Assembly (NCBI RefSeq): GCF_018614975.1
Contig: NZ_JAGGNR010000036.1
Coordinates: forward strand, 28,561 to 92,560
Direction of reading: 5' to 3'
From: Paenibacillus polymyxa
Lineage (GTDB): Bacteria; Bacillota; Bacilli; Paenibacillales; Paenibacillaceae
Length of the DNA: 64,000 bases
Every line of letters begins with the position of its first letter. Position 1 is the stretch's first letter. Shown here in pieces: positions 1 through 8,879 of this stretch. The notes under the pieces were generated by a model. It was given only the letters and a program-made list of their open reading frames with translations, did no database searches and was not told the DNA's origin. A program made the translations under genes and the position numbers.

Positions 1-38
1 GTATTGCTATATGGTTCGGTTATCCGATTAAATTTGAA

Positions 39-320
39 TTAGTCGAGAATCGCGTGAATATCGCTTTCTTTCATAATCAAATATTCTTTACCTTCGAATT
101 TGATTTCTGTACCGGCATATTTGGAGAAAATAACGCGATCTCCTTCTTTCACTTCCAGAGCCACACGTACTCCGTCTTTCAATACTCCGGCACCGACTGC
201 AATGATTCTACCCTCTTGCGGTTTTTCTTTGGCGGAGTCCGGGAGTACGATCCCGAAAGAAGTTGTTTGCTCTTGCTCCAGTGGTTCTACCAATACGCGT
301 TCACCTAAAGGTCTGATCAT
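39..320 (-). CDS. groES: Co-chaperonin GroES
   Basis: GroES forms the heptameric lid of the GroEL folding chamber in the cytosol. The 93-residue product has the usual length and the classic start MIRPLGERVLVEP, a mobile loop around residues 18-33 and the C-terminal beta strand ending ESDIHAILD. The start at 320 is chosen because an AAGGAGG ribosome binding site lies just upstream; a longer in-frame extension would read through the CIRCE operator and is rejected. The stop is 38 bases from the window edge, so groEL is expected to follow on the minus strand outside the window. A CIRCE element and a sigma-A promoter upstream indicate HrcA control. Confidence 0.97.
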   Translation of the reverse strand: MIRPLGERVLVEPLEQEQTTSFGIVLPDSAKEKPQEGRIIAVGAGVLKDGVRVALEVKEGDRVIFSKYAGTEIKFEGKEYLIMKESDIHAILD

Positions 321-379
321 GAAAAATAGCCTCCTTTTGAAATTATATAACGTTACATTATGGATTGTTGCCATATGTA

Positions 380-446
380 TTAGCACTCGACAGTGTTCAG
401 TGCTAACAATCAACTTTATGATACTCAACTTGAAGCATATTTTCAA
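380..446 (-). promoter_or_regulatory. groES promoter with CIRCE operator
   Basis: The CIRCE inverted repeat TTAGCACTC-N9-CAGTGCTAA occupies 380-406 and differs from the consensus by one base in one arm. On the minus strand a sigma-A promoter precedes it: TTGAAA at 441-446, a 17-base spacer and TATCAT at 418-423. The operator therefore starts about ten bases after the predicted transcription start, the normal place for HrcA repression of groESL. Confidence 0.93.
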
Positions 447-669
447 GTCCTTTTGACGAATTCCTGCGAGAATTTACGTTGAATTTACATCATCACAACC
501 AAATAACACCCGGTATGCCTGGATAATTGTTGCAAAATCGCTACTTTTATTCTACGAAATTGTTTAGCCCTTCTGCAACGTTATCAGACAGTCCCTTTCC
601 CATTGTATCCATTGTTGAACATAATATGCCTGCTTGTCCTGCCTTGCAGGTGAACAATCTGCAGCAATA

Positions 670-701
670 GCCCGGATAAGAACAGACCGTCTTTTCCGGG
701 C
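670..701 (-). terminator. Possible tatC terminator
   Basis: A GCCCGGA/TCCGGGC stem with a long imperfect loop lies about 20 bases past the tatC stop. There is no real T tract behind it on the minus strand, so this is a weak call. The rest of 447-721 shows nothing beyond the groES promoter. Confidence 0.35.
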
Positions 702-721
702 ACATTACAGCTTATCCTCAT

Positions 722-1504
722 TCAGCCCGCATGTTTCTTATCCTCGGCACGAACGTAACGGGATTCGATCTCTTCATCGGCTGCAAGCTGCTTGCGATAT
801 ACGATTGCGGATAATAACACACTGATCTCATATAACAAGAGCAAGGGAATCATCACCAGCAGATCGGAAATAAAGTCTGGAGGTGTAATAACCACCGCAA
901 TGAAGATCAGAACAAAATAAGCAACTCTGCGCATCTTGCGAAGGCGAATTGGATTCAGAATCCGCAGTCCTGTCAGAAACATAATAAGTAAAGGAAGTTC
1001 AAATAACAGGGATACAGGAAGCACAATGCCAAACAAGAAGCTGAAGTACTGTTTCATCCCGTAGGTCTCCACAAGCCCCATCTTCTCCGTTATCGCTGTT
1101 GTGAAGGCAAGTGCCATCGGAAAAATAACATAATACGAGAAAGCCATACCTGTCAGAAATAAGAGAAACACATAGGGCACATACTTCAGCGTTGCTTTTC
1201 GTTCGCGCGGCTTTAGCCCTGGACTAACAAACTTCCAGATCTGATACACCGTAAACGGCAGCGTAATAATAAGTGAAAACAGCCCTGCAATCTTCATGTA
1301 GATGCCAATTCCGTCCCAGAACGAGAAGGCATGTAATACAAAACCTTTTGCCGACTCTGCCTTGGTCAGATATTGGTATACCGGGTCCGCCACAAAAAAT
1401 CCTGCAATCAGTCCCAGCACAAAAATGCTTAATACATAAATCAGCCGCTTCCGCAGCTCACTCAGATGTTCCGTAATCGACATTTCTTCCATTTGCTGCG
1501 TCAT
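722..1504 (-). CDS. tatC: Sec-independent protein translocase TatC
   Basis: TatC is the polytopic receptor of the twin-arginine translocase; it binds RR signal peptides and recruits TatA. The 260-residue protein has the conserved cytosolic start EEMSITEHLSELRKRL (residues 5-20) and six hydrophobic segments, as expected for TatC. The start is supported by a GGGGGG-rich ribosome binding site eight bases upstream. It lies 78 bases downstream of tatA on the same strand, the minimal TatA-TatC arrangement of Firmicutes. A hairpin with a T-rich tail in that gap may lower tatC expression relative to tatA. In B. subtilis the equivalent tatAy-tatCy pair has the same neighbours. Confidence 0.96.
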   Translation of the reverse strand: MTQQMEEMSITEHLSELRKRLIYVLSIFVLGLIAGFFVADPVYQYLTKAESAKGFVLHAFSFWDGIGIYMKIAGLFSLIITLPFTVYQIWKFVSPGLKPRERKATLKYVPYVFLLFLTGMAFSYYVIFPMALAFTTAITEKMGLVETYGMKQYFSFLFGIVLPVSLLFELPLLIMFLTGLRILNPIRLRKMRRVAYFVLIFIAVVITPPDFISDLLVMIPLLLLYEISVLLSAIVYRKQLAADEEIESRYVRAEDKKHAG

Positions 1505-1530
1505 GCCTGCCCCCCATTATTGCCAGCTTA

Positions 1531-1558
1531 AAATACAAAACCCTTCCGGCAGGAAGGG
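1531..1558 (-). terminator. Intercistronic hairpin between tatA and tatC
   Basis: A perfect 7-bp stem CCCTTCC/GGAAGGG with a four-base loop (1541-1558) is followed on the minus strand by TTTTGTATTTT. It looks like a partial intrinsic terminator between tatA and tatC and could set a TatA excess. Confidence 0.6.
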
Positions 1559-1582
1559 ATTTCTCTTTCATTGCCGTCAAGA

Positions 1583-1831
1583 TTATTCCGGCAGGCGTTT
1601 ATCAGCAGGCTTGTCTGCAGGTGTGCTCTCAGCCGCCAGCGGTTTCGCCTTCTCCTGCTCTTTGCGATTGGACGAGTCATCCTCAGAGATAATCTCGCGA
1701 GCGCCCTCTTTGAATTCACGGAAGGTACGCCCAACTGCACGTCCCAGTTCCGGAAGTTTGTTGGGTCCAAACAACAACAATGCAATCACGGCCAGCAAAA
1801 TAAAACCCGTTGGTCCAATTTGACCTAACAT
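1583..1831 (-). CDS. tatA: Twin-arginine translocase pore subunit TatA
   Basis: TatA oligomerises to form the protein-conducting element of the Tat system. The 82-residue product starts MLGQIGPTGFILLAVIALLL, a single N-terminal membrane helix, followed by the conserved FGPNKLPELGRAVG hinge and amphipathic helix, then a charged, disordered tail rich in E, K and A. The start at 1831 is preferred over a longer form because GAGGAGG lies six bases upstream. It is first in a two-gene operon with tatC. Confidence 0.95.
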   Translation of the reverse strand: MLGQIGPTGFILLAVIALLLFGPNKLPELGRAVGRTFREFKEGAREIISEDDSSNRKEQEKAKPLAAESTPADKPADKRLPE

Positions 1832-2039
1832 TGATATTCCTCCTCGTCTCAAGCTTCAAAGATGCGCATATTCGGCCATATGTCCATAGATGTCTCTGCT
1901 GCGTTCTTAATTTAAGCCCATCATACCATAGATGTAACCACTTACATAACCCGCAAAATTCACAAATAAGAGATGTCACTAGAACGATCTAACAACGGTC
2001 ATGGCTAATAGGATGTCTTGCCCCAGAGTCCATGCTCGA

Positions 2040-2525
2040 TTATTGCTTGAACTGACCCGTAACCATCAGCAGTGCTTCCGGAAGCTGATCCATAATGGCA
2101 GCCAGATGTTCATGCACACCCTTTGGTGTACCTGGCAGATTAACAATCAGCGTGCGTCCACGAATGCCACATACCCCACGGAACAGCATTGCAGAACGGT
2201 TTTTGCCCATTACACTGTACCGCATGGCCTCTGCCATCCCGGGAACTTCCCGTTCAATCACGCGCCGGGTCGCTTCCGGAGTAATATCACGAATGGCCAG
2301 CTCCGTGCCACCGGTAGTCAGCACCAGATCGGCGTGAAAATAATCCGTCATCTCAATCAAAGCCGCAATAATCTCATCGGGTTCATCCGGAACGATACGG
2401 TACTCCACGATTTGACCACCCAGCTCTTCTTCCACCAGCTCCCGAATGACTTGTGCACTCGTATCCTCACGTTCCCCGCGGGCTCCTTTGTCACTGGCTG
2501 TCAGGATTGCTGTTCTCCACACCAT
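2040..2525 (-). CDS. moaB: Molybdenum cofactor protein MoaB/MogA family
   Basis: Members of this family bind molybdopterin and adenylate it before metal insertion. The ~161-residue protein has the MoCF-binding fold: an ILTASDKGARGEREDTS start, the TTGGTELAIRDITPEA nucleotide/pterin loop near residues 70-85, and the NLPGTPKGV motif near 130. The ATG at 2525 is chosen since AGGAGAAGGG sits about ten bases upstream; an earlier GTG would overlap that site. It lies 37 bases after moaC on the same strand, so the two Moco genes are probably co-transcribed. MoaB and MogA cannot be told apart with certainty from the sequence alone. Confidence 0.92.
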   Translation of the reverse strand: MVWRTAILTASDKGARGEREDTSAQVIRELVEEELGGQIVEYRIVPDEPDEIIAALIEMTDYFHADLVLTTGGTELAIRDITPEATRRVIEREVPGMAEAMRYSVMGKNRSAMLFRGVCGIRGRTLIVNLPGTPKGVHEHLAAIMDQLPEALLMVTGQFKQ

Positions 2526-2562
2526 AAAGATCACCCTTCTCCTCTATGAAAATAAATATTGC

Positions 2563-3066
2563 CTATCGGCTGTAATCGCCGTTTTTGCCACCACTCTTGG
2601 AATTGAGCATAGTTGGACCGATAATCATATCTTTTTGCATCGCCTTGCACATGTCATAAACCGTCAGTGCCGCAGCCGCAGCCGCCGTGAGTGCCTCCAT
2701 CTCAACACCCGTTTTGCCTTCGGTTTTGACAGTAACTTCAATGTGTAATTCATCCACTCCGTTATCATGAAAACGAATATCCACACCCGTCAGTGCCAGC
2801 GGATGGCACATTGGAATCCAGTCCGACGTTTTTTTCGCGCCTTGAATTCCGGCAATCTGAGCCACAGCCAGAACGTCACCTTTGCCGATTCGGCCCTCCC
2901 GAATCGCTTCCAGCGTATCCGGGTTCATCGTCACTTTCGTTACAGCCACAGCCGTACGCACCGTAATTTCCTTACCCGAAATATCAACCATCCGGGCCCG
3001 TCCCTGTTCATTAAAATGGGTCAGTTTGCCACCGGAAGGCTGGCCGTTGTTCACTTCTGAACTCAA
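2563..3066 (-). CDS. moaC: Cyclic pyranopterin monophosphate synthase MoaC
   Basis: MoaC works with MoaA in the first step of molybdenum cofactor synthesis, converting the cyclised GTP intermediate to cPMP. The 167-residue protein has the full MoaC pattern: LTHFNEQGRARMVDIS near residues 15-30, the IPMCHPLALTGV active-site segment near 83-94, and the GVEMEALTAA-x-ALTVYDMCKA region near 120-143. The start appears to be TTG, with a weak AAGGG upstream. It follows the 5-formyl-THF cyclo-ligase by 15 bases and precedes moaB, forming a short operon. In B. subtilis the corresponding moaC (ydiG) sits next to rex, which is absent here. Confidence 0.95.
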   Translation of the reverse strand: MSSEVNNGQPSGGKLTHFNEQGRARMVDISGKEITVRTAVAVTKVTMNPDTLEAIREGRIGKGDVLAVAQIAGIQGAKKTSDWIPMCHPLALTGVDIRFHDNGVDELHIEVTVKTEGKTGVEMEALTAAAAAALTVYDMCKAMQKDMIIGPTMLNSKSGGKNGDYSR

Positions 3067-3081
3067 TCACATCACAACCCT

Positions 3082-3720
3082 TTATTCGATATGTAATATA
3101 CCTTCGGTTGTTATCAACAGATCCATCCGCAGATCGAGCAGGTCCATCGGGATCTCCTCTTGTAGCTGACCCGGCAACACCATCCCAGCCATCAACGGTT
3201 TCTTGCCCGTCATCGCACATGTTGCTGCAAGCGTCTCGGCAAAACGATCATAATAACCGCCACCATAGCCAATGCGTCCTCCATGAAGGTCATAACCAAG
3301 CCCCGGTACCAAGACAAGATCGATATCCGGCCAATCCTCAGGTGACAGAACTTCACAAGAATCTTTGGGTTCCGGTATGCCCCATATGCCTGGCTCCAGA
3401 TCCTGTTCTCCGGTCACTCGCCGCAACTCCATTCGAGGTGGATTCGCCAACACTTTCGGTGCAAACATCACATCTCCATGGTTCCAGCCCTCTTGAAACA
3501 GAAAAGCTGTGGATGCTTCGCTTCCATAGGACAAATAACTGAATATAACGAGTGGTCTGTTCACGACCTTACTCTTGGCCTGTCTAAGGCGTTCCAGCTC
3601 CCGCTTCACTCCAGCGTTAATCTTAGTCATCGCCTGCTGATGCATGCTTGCATCCATCAGATCACGGCTCTGCCTCAGTCTGGATCGAAGCTGGCTTTTC
3701 AGTTCCGCATGATCCTGCAT
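3082..3720 (-). CDS. 5-formyltetrahydrofolate cyclo-ligase
   Basis: This enzyme converts 5-formyl-THF to 5,10-methenyl-THF with ATP, recycling a storage folate. The 212-residue product has the N-terminal helix typical of the family (KSQLRSRLRQSRDLM), the PKVLANPPRMELRRV strand and the signature LVPGLGYDLHGGRIGYGGGYYD near residues 136-158, which binds ATP. AGGAGG lies 12 bases before the start. It is the first gene of a minus-strand unit leading into moaC-moaB, and divergent from ydiF across a 260-base gap in which no clear promoter was identified. The link with Moco genes is by position; both act on pterin-type molecules, but a functional tie is not shown. Confidence 0.93.
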   Translation of the reverse strand: MQDHAELKSQLRSRLRQSRDLMDASMHQQAMTKINAGVKRELERLRQAKSKVVNRPLVIFSYLSYGSEASTAFLFQEGWNHGDVMFAPKVLANPPRMELRRVTGEQDLEPGIWGIPEPKDSCEVLSPEDWPDIDLVLVPGLGYDLHGGRIGYGGGYYDRFAETLAATCAMTGKKPLMAGMVLPGQLQEEIPMDLLDLRMDLLITTEGILHIE

Positions 3721-3997
3721 ATCCTTGAATAACCTCCTGTTGATCGGGAAGGTAGAAAAAAGCGCTCATTAAAAAAAATATATGTTATGACCAGTTGTCA
3801 TCTTGTTGAAATGGTTAAAATGATTCATTTTCTGCAAAATCCTCATGTAATAACATGCCTTCTTTCAGTTTATCATTGATTGATCAAAAAGACTACATGC
3901 CCCATGCGTTACCAATCGGTGCAATTGCTCTGTATTTCATGTAAACTGAGATGTAGTTGTCATATCAAGAACTGGACCTATGGAGGAACTTAATTTT

Positions 3998-5956
3998 ATG
4001 CTGCTGCAAGTATCCGGAATTATCAAACGTTTTGGTGTCGATCCAATCCTGGACGGCGTGAACTTACAAATATTAGAACGCGAGCGCATCGGCCTCGTTG
4101 GTGTAAACGGTGCAGGAAAATCCACTTTGCTCAAAATTGTAGCCGGTGAGATGTCCTATGACGGAGGACAGATTTTCAAATCCAAAGAAACCACGCTCGG
4201 TTACCTGGCTCAGAACAGCGGGCTGCAATCCGATCGCAGCATCTGGGAAGAAATGATGAACGTGTTCGCTCACCTGACACAGGCTGAAGCTGATCTGCGT
4301 CAGATGGAGCGCGATATTGCCGACCCTGCCCAGATGGAAGACGAGAAAAAGTACGCGGACCTGCTGGAACGTTATGCGAAACGCTCCGACTGGTTCAAGG
4401 ACCATGGCGGTTATGAGATGGAAACCCGCATTCGCAGCGTACTGCACGGGATGGGATTCGGCGAATTTTCACCAGACACCCCCATTGCTACGCTGAGCGG
4501 CGGGCAGAAGACACGCCTTGCGCTTGCTCGTATTTTGCTTCAGGCACCCGATCTGCTCATGCTGGACGAGCCTACCAACTATCTCGATATCGCCACCCTT
4601 ACTTGGTTGGAAGATTATCTGAGAGGTTATTCAGGCGCACTGCTCGTGGTATCCCATGACCGGTACTTCCTTGATCGACTCGTAACGACCATCGTTGAGA
4701 TCGAACGTCACCGCTCCAAAAAATATACGGGCAATTACAGCCGTTATATGGAGCTCAAAGCTGCCGAGTATGAAACTCAGATGAAGCAATATGAGAAACA
4801 ACAGGGTGAAATCTCCAAGATGGAAGATTTTGTTCAGAAAAATATCGTACGTGCTTCGACGACCAAACGGGCGCAAAGCCGGCGCAAAGCCCTCGACAAA
4901 ATGGAGCGCCTTGATAAACCGATGGGAGATTTGAAAAAAGCCCATTTTTCCTTCGAAACCGCCGTGATGTCTGGCAAGGAAGTGCTTCGTGTGGATCAGC
5001 TGTCTGTTGCTTATGACGAGGCTTCTCCATTGTTCCGCAACGTCTCCTTCGATCTGCGGCGCGGGGAAACGGTTGCTCTGATTGGTCCAAACGGTATTGG
5101 TAAATCCACCATGCTGAAGTGTCTTACGGGAAGTTTACGTCCGGTAACCGGGGAGATCCAATGGGGAACGAAAGTACAGATTGGTTATTACGATCAGGAA
5201 CAGACCGGCCTCAATCCGTCTAACACGGTTCTGGAAGAACTGTGGAGTGCCTATCCCGGGATGGAAGAAGCACGCATTCGGACCGTACTGGGGAACTTTT
5301 TGTTCAGCGGTGACGATGTACTCAAGAAGATATCCTCCCTCAGCGGCGGCGAAAAAGCTCGTGTGTCTCTCTCCAAGCTGATGCTGAAGGAAGCCAACAT
5401 GCTCATCCTGGATGAGCCTACGAACCATCTCGACCTGTTTGCCAAAGAAGTGCTGGAGGCGGCATTAATGGATTATGAAGGCACCCTGCTATTCATCTCC
5501 CATGACCGATATTTCCTCAACAAAATGGCTGAACGGATTGTCGAGCTTCATCCAGGCGGCACGGAACACTATCTTGGAAATTATGATGATTATGTGGAGA
5601 AAAAACAGGAGCTTGAGGACATCGCACGCGAAGCTGCTGAGGCACGTCAAGCTTCGTCCAAGAACTCGTCCAAATCCGATCTGAGCACAGCCACAACCGA
5701 AAAATCCGGAGCGGCTTCATTCGAAGCGGAAAAACAGGCGAAGCGTGAAGAACGTAACCGGCAACGCAAGCAGGAAGCTTTGGAACAACAGATTGCAGAG
5801 CTGGAAACGAAGATTACAGAGCTTGAGGCACAGATGGCTCTGCCTGAAATCTATCAGGATTATATGAAGCTGCAAGAACTCCAGCTACAATCGGAGAAAC
5901 ACAAAGCAGAACTCACCAAGGCATACGAGGACTGGGAAGAACTAGCTATGGAATAG
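3998..5956 (+). CDS. ydiF: ABC-F family ribosome-associated ATPase, YdiF type
   Basis: ABC-F proteins are soluble twin ATPases that bind the ribosomal E site and regulate translation or protect it from antibiotics. The 652-residue protein has two nucleotide-binding domains: Walker A GVNGAGKST near residue 36 and GPNGIGKST near 360, signatures LSGGQK and LSGGEK, Walker B with LDEPTNYLD and LDEPTNHLD. Between them is the charged interdomain linker (about residues 245-310). A C-terminal coiled coil rich in E, K and Q is typical of YdiF. The start at 3998 has GGAGGAAC upstream. It faces leuA convergently, with a terminator and a DnaA-box cluster between. A housekeeping role is more likely than drug resistance given the conserved synteny with B. 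subtilis. Confidence 0.93.
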   Translation: MLLQVSGIIKRFGVDPILDGVNLQILERERIGLVGVNGAGKSTLLKIVAGEMSYDGGQIFKSKETTLGYLAQNSGLQSDRSIWEEMMNVFAHLTQAEADLRQMERDIADPAQMEDEKKYADLLERYAKRSDWFKDHGGYEMETRIRSVLHGMGFGEFSPDTPIATLSGGQKTRLALARILLQAPDLLMLDEPTNYLDIATLTWLEDYLRGYSGALLVVSHDRYFLDRLVTTIVEIERHRSKKYTGNYSRYMELKAAEYETQMKQYEKQQGEISKMEDFVQKNIVRASTTKRAQSRRKALDKMERLDKPMGDLKKAHFSFETAVMSGKEVLRVDQLSVAYDEASPLFRNVSFDLRRGETVALIGPNGIGKSTMLKCLTGSLRPVTGEIQWGTKVQIGYYDQEQTGLNPSNTVLEELWSAYPGMEEARIRTVLGNFLFSGDDVLKKISSLSGGEKARVSLSKLMLKEANMLILDEPTNHLDLFAKEVLEAALMDYEGTLLFISHDRYFLNKMAERIVELHPGGTEHYLGNYDDYVEKKQELEDIAREAAEARQASSKNSSKSDLSTATTEKSGAASFEAEKQAKREERNRQRKQEALEQQIAELETKITELEAQMALPEIYQDYMKLQELQLQSEKHKAELTKAYEDWEELAME

Positions 5957-6019
5957 TACGAATAGTCCAGACTCAGACCATGGCTTGATCGCGTCCATAC
6001 AAGTATAGTTGTACCACCG

Positions 6020-6047
6020 GCTGATTCCTTATTGGGATCAGCTTTTT
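6020..6047 (+). terminator. ydiF terminator
   Basis: A 9-bp stem GCTGATTCC/GGGATCAGC (one G-T pair) with loop TTATT is followed by TTTTTGTG. It lies about 65 bases past the ydiF stop. Confidence 0.88.
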
Positions 6048-6200
6048 GTGTGTTGAGGATGAGTATTGAATCTAGGCGCCTTATGTTCTTTATGTTCCTT
6101 GAGATTGAACTCTAACATATGGAGGTTAGGGGCGCTGTTTTGACTTTTGTCAAATTTACTCGAATGAAGAGAAATATTTTTACCCCTCTTCCCCTCACAC

Positions 6201-6428
6201 TTATCCACAAGAAAGCAAGATAGCAAGCACATTAATAAACTTAATTATACAGCGGTAGAATAGTCTTTTACACACAAAAACCATATTTATCCACTAAGTT
6301 ATCCACTTTATCCACAACTTTGTGGATAGTAAGGAGTCATTCTATCCCCTAAATCCTTTTGGTTTCGAAAACTATACTGGTTTGGCTTTATCCTAGTTAC
6401 CCACAATTTCCACTGGATATGTGGATAA
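6201..6428. promoter_or_regulatory. DnaA-box cluster
   Basis: Three perfect boxes (TTATCCACA at 6201-6209 and 6308-6316; its complement at 6420-6428) and four one-mismatch boxes (6287-6295, 6299-6307, 6321-6329, 6397-6405) fall within 230 bases of an intergenic region. Seven boxes in such a span is far above chance. The local DNA is AT-rich. The position, between ydiF and the tsaD side, matches one of the DnaA-binding clusters described outside oriC in B. subtilis (gcp-ydiF). No replication gene is nearby, so a DnaA-titrating or regulatory cluster is more likely than an origin. Apart from this, the ydiF terminator and the leuA terminator, the 649-base gap shows nothing else. Confidence 0.8.
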
Positions 6429-6481
6429 CTATAGTCACACCTTGACAAATGCATCTTCCACTCCTGAATGCTCCTCCATAA

Positions 6482-6517
6482 TAAGACAAAAGCAGACCTC
6501 TGTGGTTCAAGGCCTGC
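6482..6517 (-). terminator. leuA terminator
   Basis: On the minus strand a GCAGGCCT...AGGTCTGC stem (6492-6517) is followed by TTTTGTCTTATT. It sits about 90 bases past the leuA stop. Confidence 0.75.
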
Positions 6518-6605
6518 CCGTTGTTTGCTCACTTCATGAATGTAGATTACATCGAATCGTGATTGTTACAATAGCTGCTGCAAATGCGATCTGTCCAGGA
6601 ATGCT

Positions 6606-8165
6606 CTACACATGTGCTTCTTGTTCATGATGTTCGGAAGACTCCGCCTTCAGCCCGGCAGCATTACAAGCGGCTACATAAGCCAAACCGGCAGCCATGA
6701 CGATATCATTATGTGTTGCCGTTCCCCGGAACTCACGTCCTGCACGCTCCACGGTAACTACAGCTTCCGCACTTGCACCCTCTCCACCACTCAAGGCATG
6801 CATCTCCATATCAACAAATGCAATATCATCAGAAATACTTTGACCAATTGCACGAATGGTCGCATCCACGGGTCCACCGCCAACAGCGGCGTAAGACTGT
6901 TCTCCAGCACTTGTGCGAATGCGAACGGCGGCCATTCGATCCGTCATACTGCCCGCCGTCACCTGCAATTCAACCAGTTCATAGTCCTGTGCAGGAATAT
7001 TCATGGTCTGGCTAACCATCTGTAATAACTGGTCGTCACTGACCACTTTTTGCTGGTCTGCGGTTTCTTTGAACACCTCATACAATTGTTCCATCTGTTG
7101 CTCATCCGGCTCAAAACCGTATTTGCGAACCCGATCCTTCAGGGCGTGACGACCGGAGTGTTTGCCCAAAATAATCATGCTACGCGGAATACCCAGCGCT
7201 TCCGGGTCCATAATCTCATAAGTGTTCCGATTCTTCAGCAGACCATCCTGATGGATGCCAGATTCATGCTGGAATGCATTACGTCCCACCACTGGTTTGT
7301 TGTACGCAATCGGGAAGTGCATCGCACGGCTAATCTGACGTGAAGTCTCATACAGCTGATTCAGCTTAATGTTCGTCGTTGCACCAATTGCGTCTCCCCG
7401 AGTCTCCAGCGCCATAATCAGCTCTTCCAGTGCACAGTTCCCCGTCCGTTCTCCGATACCATTGATGGTCACTTCAATCTGGGAAGCCCCATTGGCAATT
7501 GCAGCCAAGCTATTGGCTACGGCCAGGCCCAGATCATTGTGACAGTGAGCACTATAGCGAACCCGATCGCCGCCTCTTGCACCCTCACGCACCCGGCGGA
7601 ACATCTCGCCATACTCATGTGGCAGGGCATATCCTACCGTATCCGGCAGATTAATAATGGTCGCTCCAGCTTCAATGGCGACTTCAACCATTTCAATCAG
7701 ATCGTCCATCTTGGCACGGGCAGCGTCCATAGCTGTGAACTCTACGATGTCCGTGAACTGTCGTGCATAAGATACCATCTCACGAGCAGTAGCTACCACT
7801 TCACTGCGCGGACGGCGCAGTTGATGCTCAATATGAATATCCGAAGAAGAGATAAACAGGTGAATTCGGCGCCGTGCTGCATCCGCTGTTGCTTGAACTG
7901 CTGCATCGATATCACCTTTGACCGCACGCGCGAATCCACAGATCTCCACGTTCTGCAACTGTCTCGAAATCGCCTGAACCGCCGCGAACTCACCTGGACT
8001 GGAGATCGGGAATCCAGGCTCAATGACGTCGATACCCAGAGAAGCCAGTTGATGTGCCAGTTCAATCTTTTGCTCGGGTTGCAGACTTGCTCCTGGTGCC
8101 TGTTCTCCATCACGCAGCGTTGTATCAAAAATCTCAATCATGCGTTTGTTATTAGTTGTTGTCAT
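6606..8165 (-). CDS. leuA: 2-isopropylmalate synthase
   Basis: LeuA condenses acetyl-CoA with 2-oxoisovalerate, the committed step of leucine synthesis. The ~519-residue protein has the catalytic TIM barrel starting FDTTLRDGEQAPGA (residue ~13), the metal-binding HCHNDLG motif near 202, the flexible subdomains with GRNAFQHESGIHQDG and LGKHSGRHAL, and a C-terminal leucine-binding regulatory domain. The ATG at 8165 is chosen because GGAGG lies nine bases before it. No other leucine genes are adjacent, so this is a stand-alone or second leuA. Two tandem Leu-type T-box riboswitches upstream show that transcription depends on uncharged tRNA-Leu. The C-terminal domain suggests additional feedback inhibition by leucine. 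Confidence 0.95.
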   Translation of the reverse strand: MTTTNNKRMIEIFDTTLRDGEQAPGASLQPEQKIELAHQLASLGIDVIEPGFPISSPGEFAAVQAISRQLQNVEICGFARAVKGDIDAAVQATADAARRRIHLFISSSDIHIEHQLRRPRSEVVATAREMVSYARQFTDIVEFTAMDAARAKMDDLIEMVEVAIEAGATIINLPDTVGYALPHEYGEMFRRVREGARGGDRVRYSAHCHNDLGLAVANSLAAIANGASQIEVTINGIGERTGNCALEELIMALETRGDAIGATTNIKLNQLYETSRQISRAMHFPIAYNKPVVGRNAFQHESGIHQDGLLKNRNTYEIMDPEALGIPRSMIILGKHSGRHALKDRVRKYGFEPDEQQMEQLYEVFKETADQQKVVSDDQLLQMVSQTMNIPAQDYELVELQVTAGSMTDRMAAVRIRTSAGEQSYAAVGGGPVDATIRAIGQSISDDIAFVDMEMHALSGGEGASAEAVVTVERAGREFRGTATHNDIVMAAGLAYVAACNAAGLKAESSEHHEQEAHV

Positions 8166-8479
8166 ATCCATCAACCTCCATCAAATTTTTATAAGCATTT
8201 TCGTTACGATCCACGAGCCTCAGAACACCCGCTGATCGCCGCTCCTGTTTTTATATATTTTGTTTGTAACGCGTATGTTGTTTGTAGCTTAGTCCTTGGT
8301 AATCATTAAAGCCTGTTGAATGTTTGTGTCCTACACTTGATGTTCCATCTTCATTCATTGCTCGTTCGTTGCATATCCTGCTTACCCTCATGACAGAGTG
8401 TACGTCGACTTACACCCTGACCTTCTGACTTTTCAATCTCCATATGGTTCTTCCCATGCCCACCCTGCTGCCGGCAGCA

Positions 8480-8865
8480 AACACAAATAACCCGCCATCT
8501 CATATAAGAGACGGCGGGTTATTATCCCCTCCGCGGTACCACTCTTGCTTGATGGGCCAGGCTTGCGCCAGACTCCATCCACCTCGTCGTCTCCGAAATC
8601 CGCTGGATGAGCGTGCACACACGACATCACTGGAATTCGGAGAAACACCCTATAACGGGGGTTAACCGTTGCTGTGTAACACATGTTGTTGTCCATCAGG
8701 ACAACTGGGCGATTAATATCGTCCCCACGCTTCCACAACTCCGTTCCCGGGCGAGATTCGAAGGATTCCAGCCACTGCGTCGCACCACCCCGCAGCTCTC
8801 TGAGCGCTTTATCGTTCTACTGCTCCCGTTCATCACATTTATAATATGACCTAACTTCATTCATC
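8480..8865 (-). promoter_or_regulatory. T-box riboswitch, leucine type (proximal of two)
   Basis: On the minus strand, the stem I region contains the AGAGAGCUG motif and a GGUGGUGCGA apical loop. It is followed by GAAU-CUC-GCC, giving specifier CUC (Leu) at 8753-8755. The T-box sequence GAGTGGTACCGCGG lies at about 8530-8544. The terminator AACCCGCCGTCTC/GAGATGGCGGGTT with ATTTGTG follows at 8483-8522. No promoter is evident between this element and the distal copy, so both probably lie in one leader. The remaining ~315 bases to leuA (8166-8480) show no feature I can support. Confidence 0.92.
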
Positions 8866-8879
8866 CTTATTTTGAAAAT

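Noticed and set aside
6201..6428. Chromosomal origin (oriC)
   Set aside because: No dnaA, dnaN, rpmH or similar genes nearby and no clear unwinding repeats; the boxes fit a DnaA cluster instead.
8251..8391. 46-codon frame between the proximal T-box and leuA
   Set aside because: No ribosome binding site, few Leu codons, so not a leader peptide; composition not convincing.
8433..8738. 101-codon frame on the minus strand
   Set aside because: Lies fully inside the proximal T-box riboswitch and covers its terminator.
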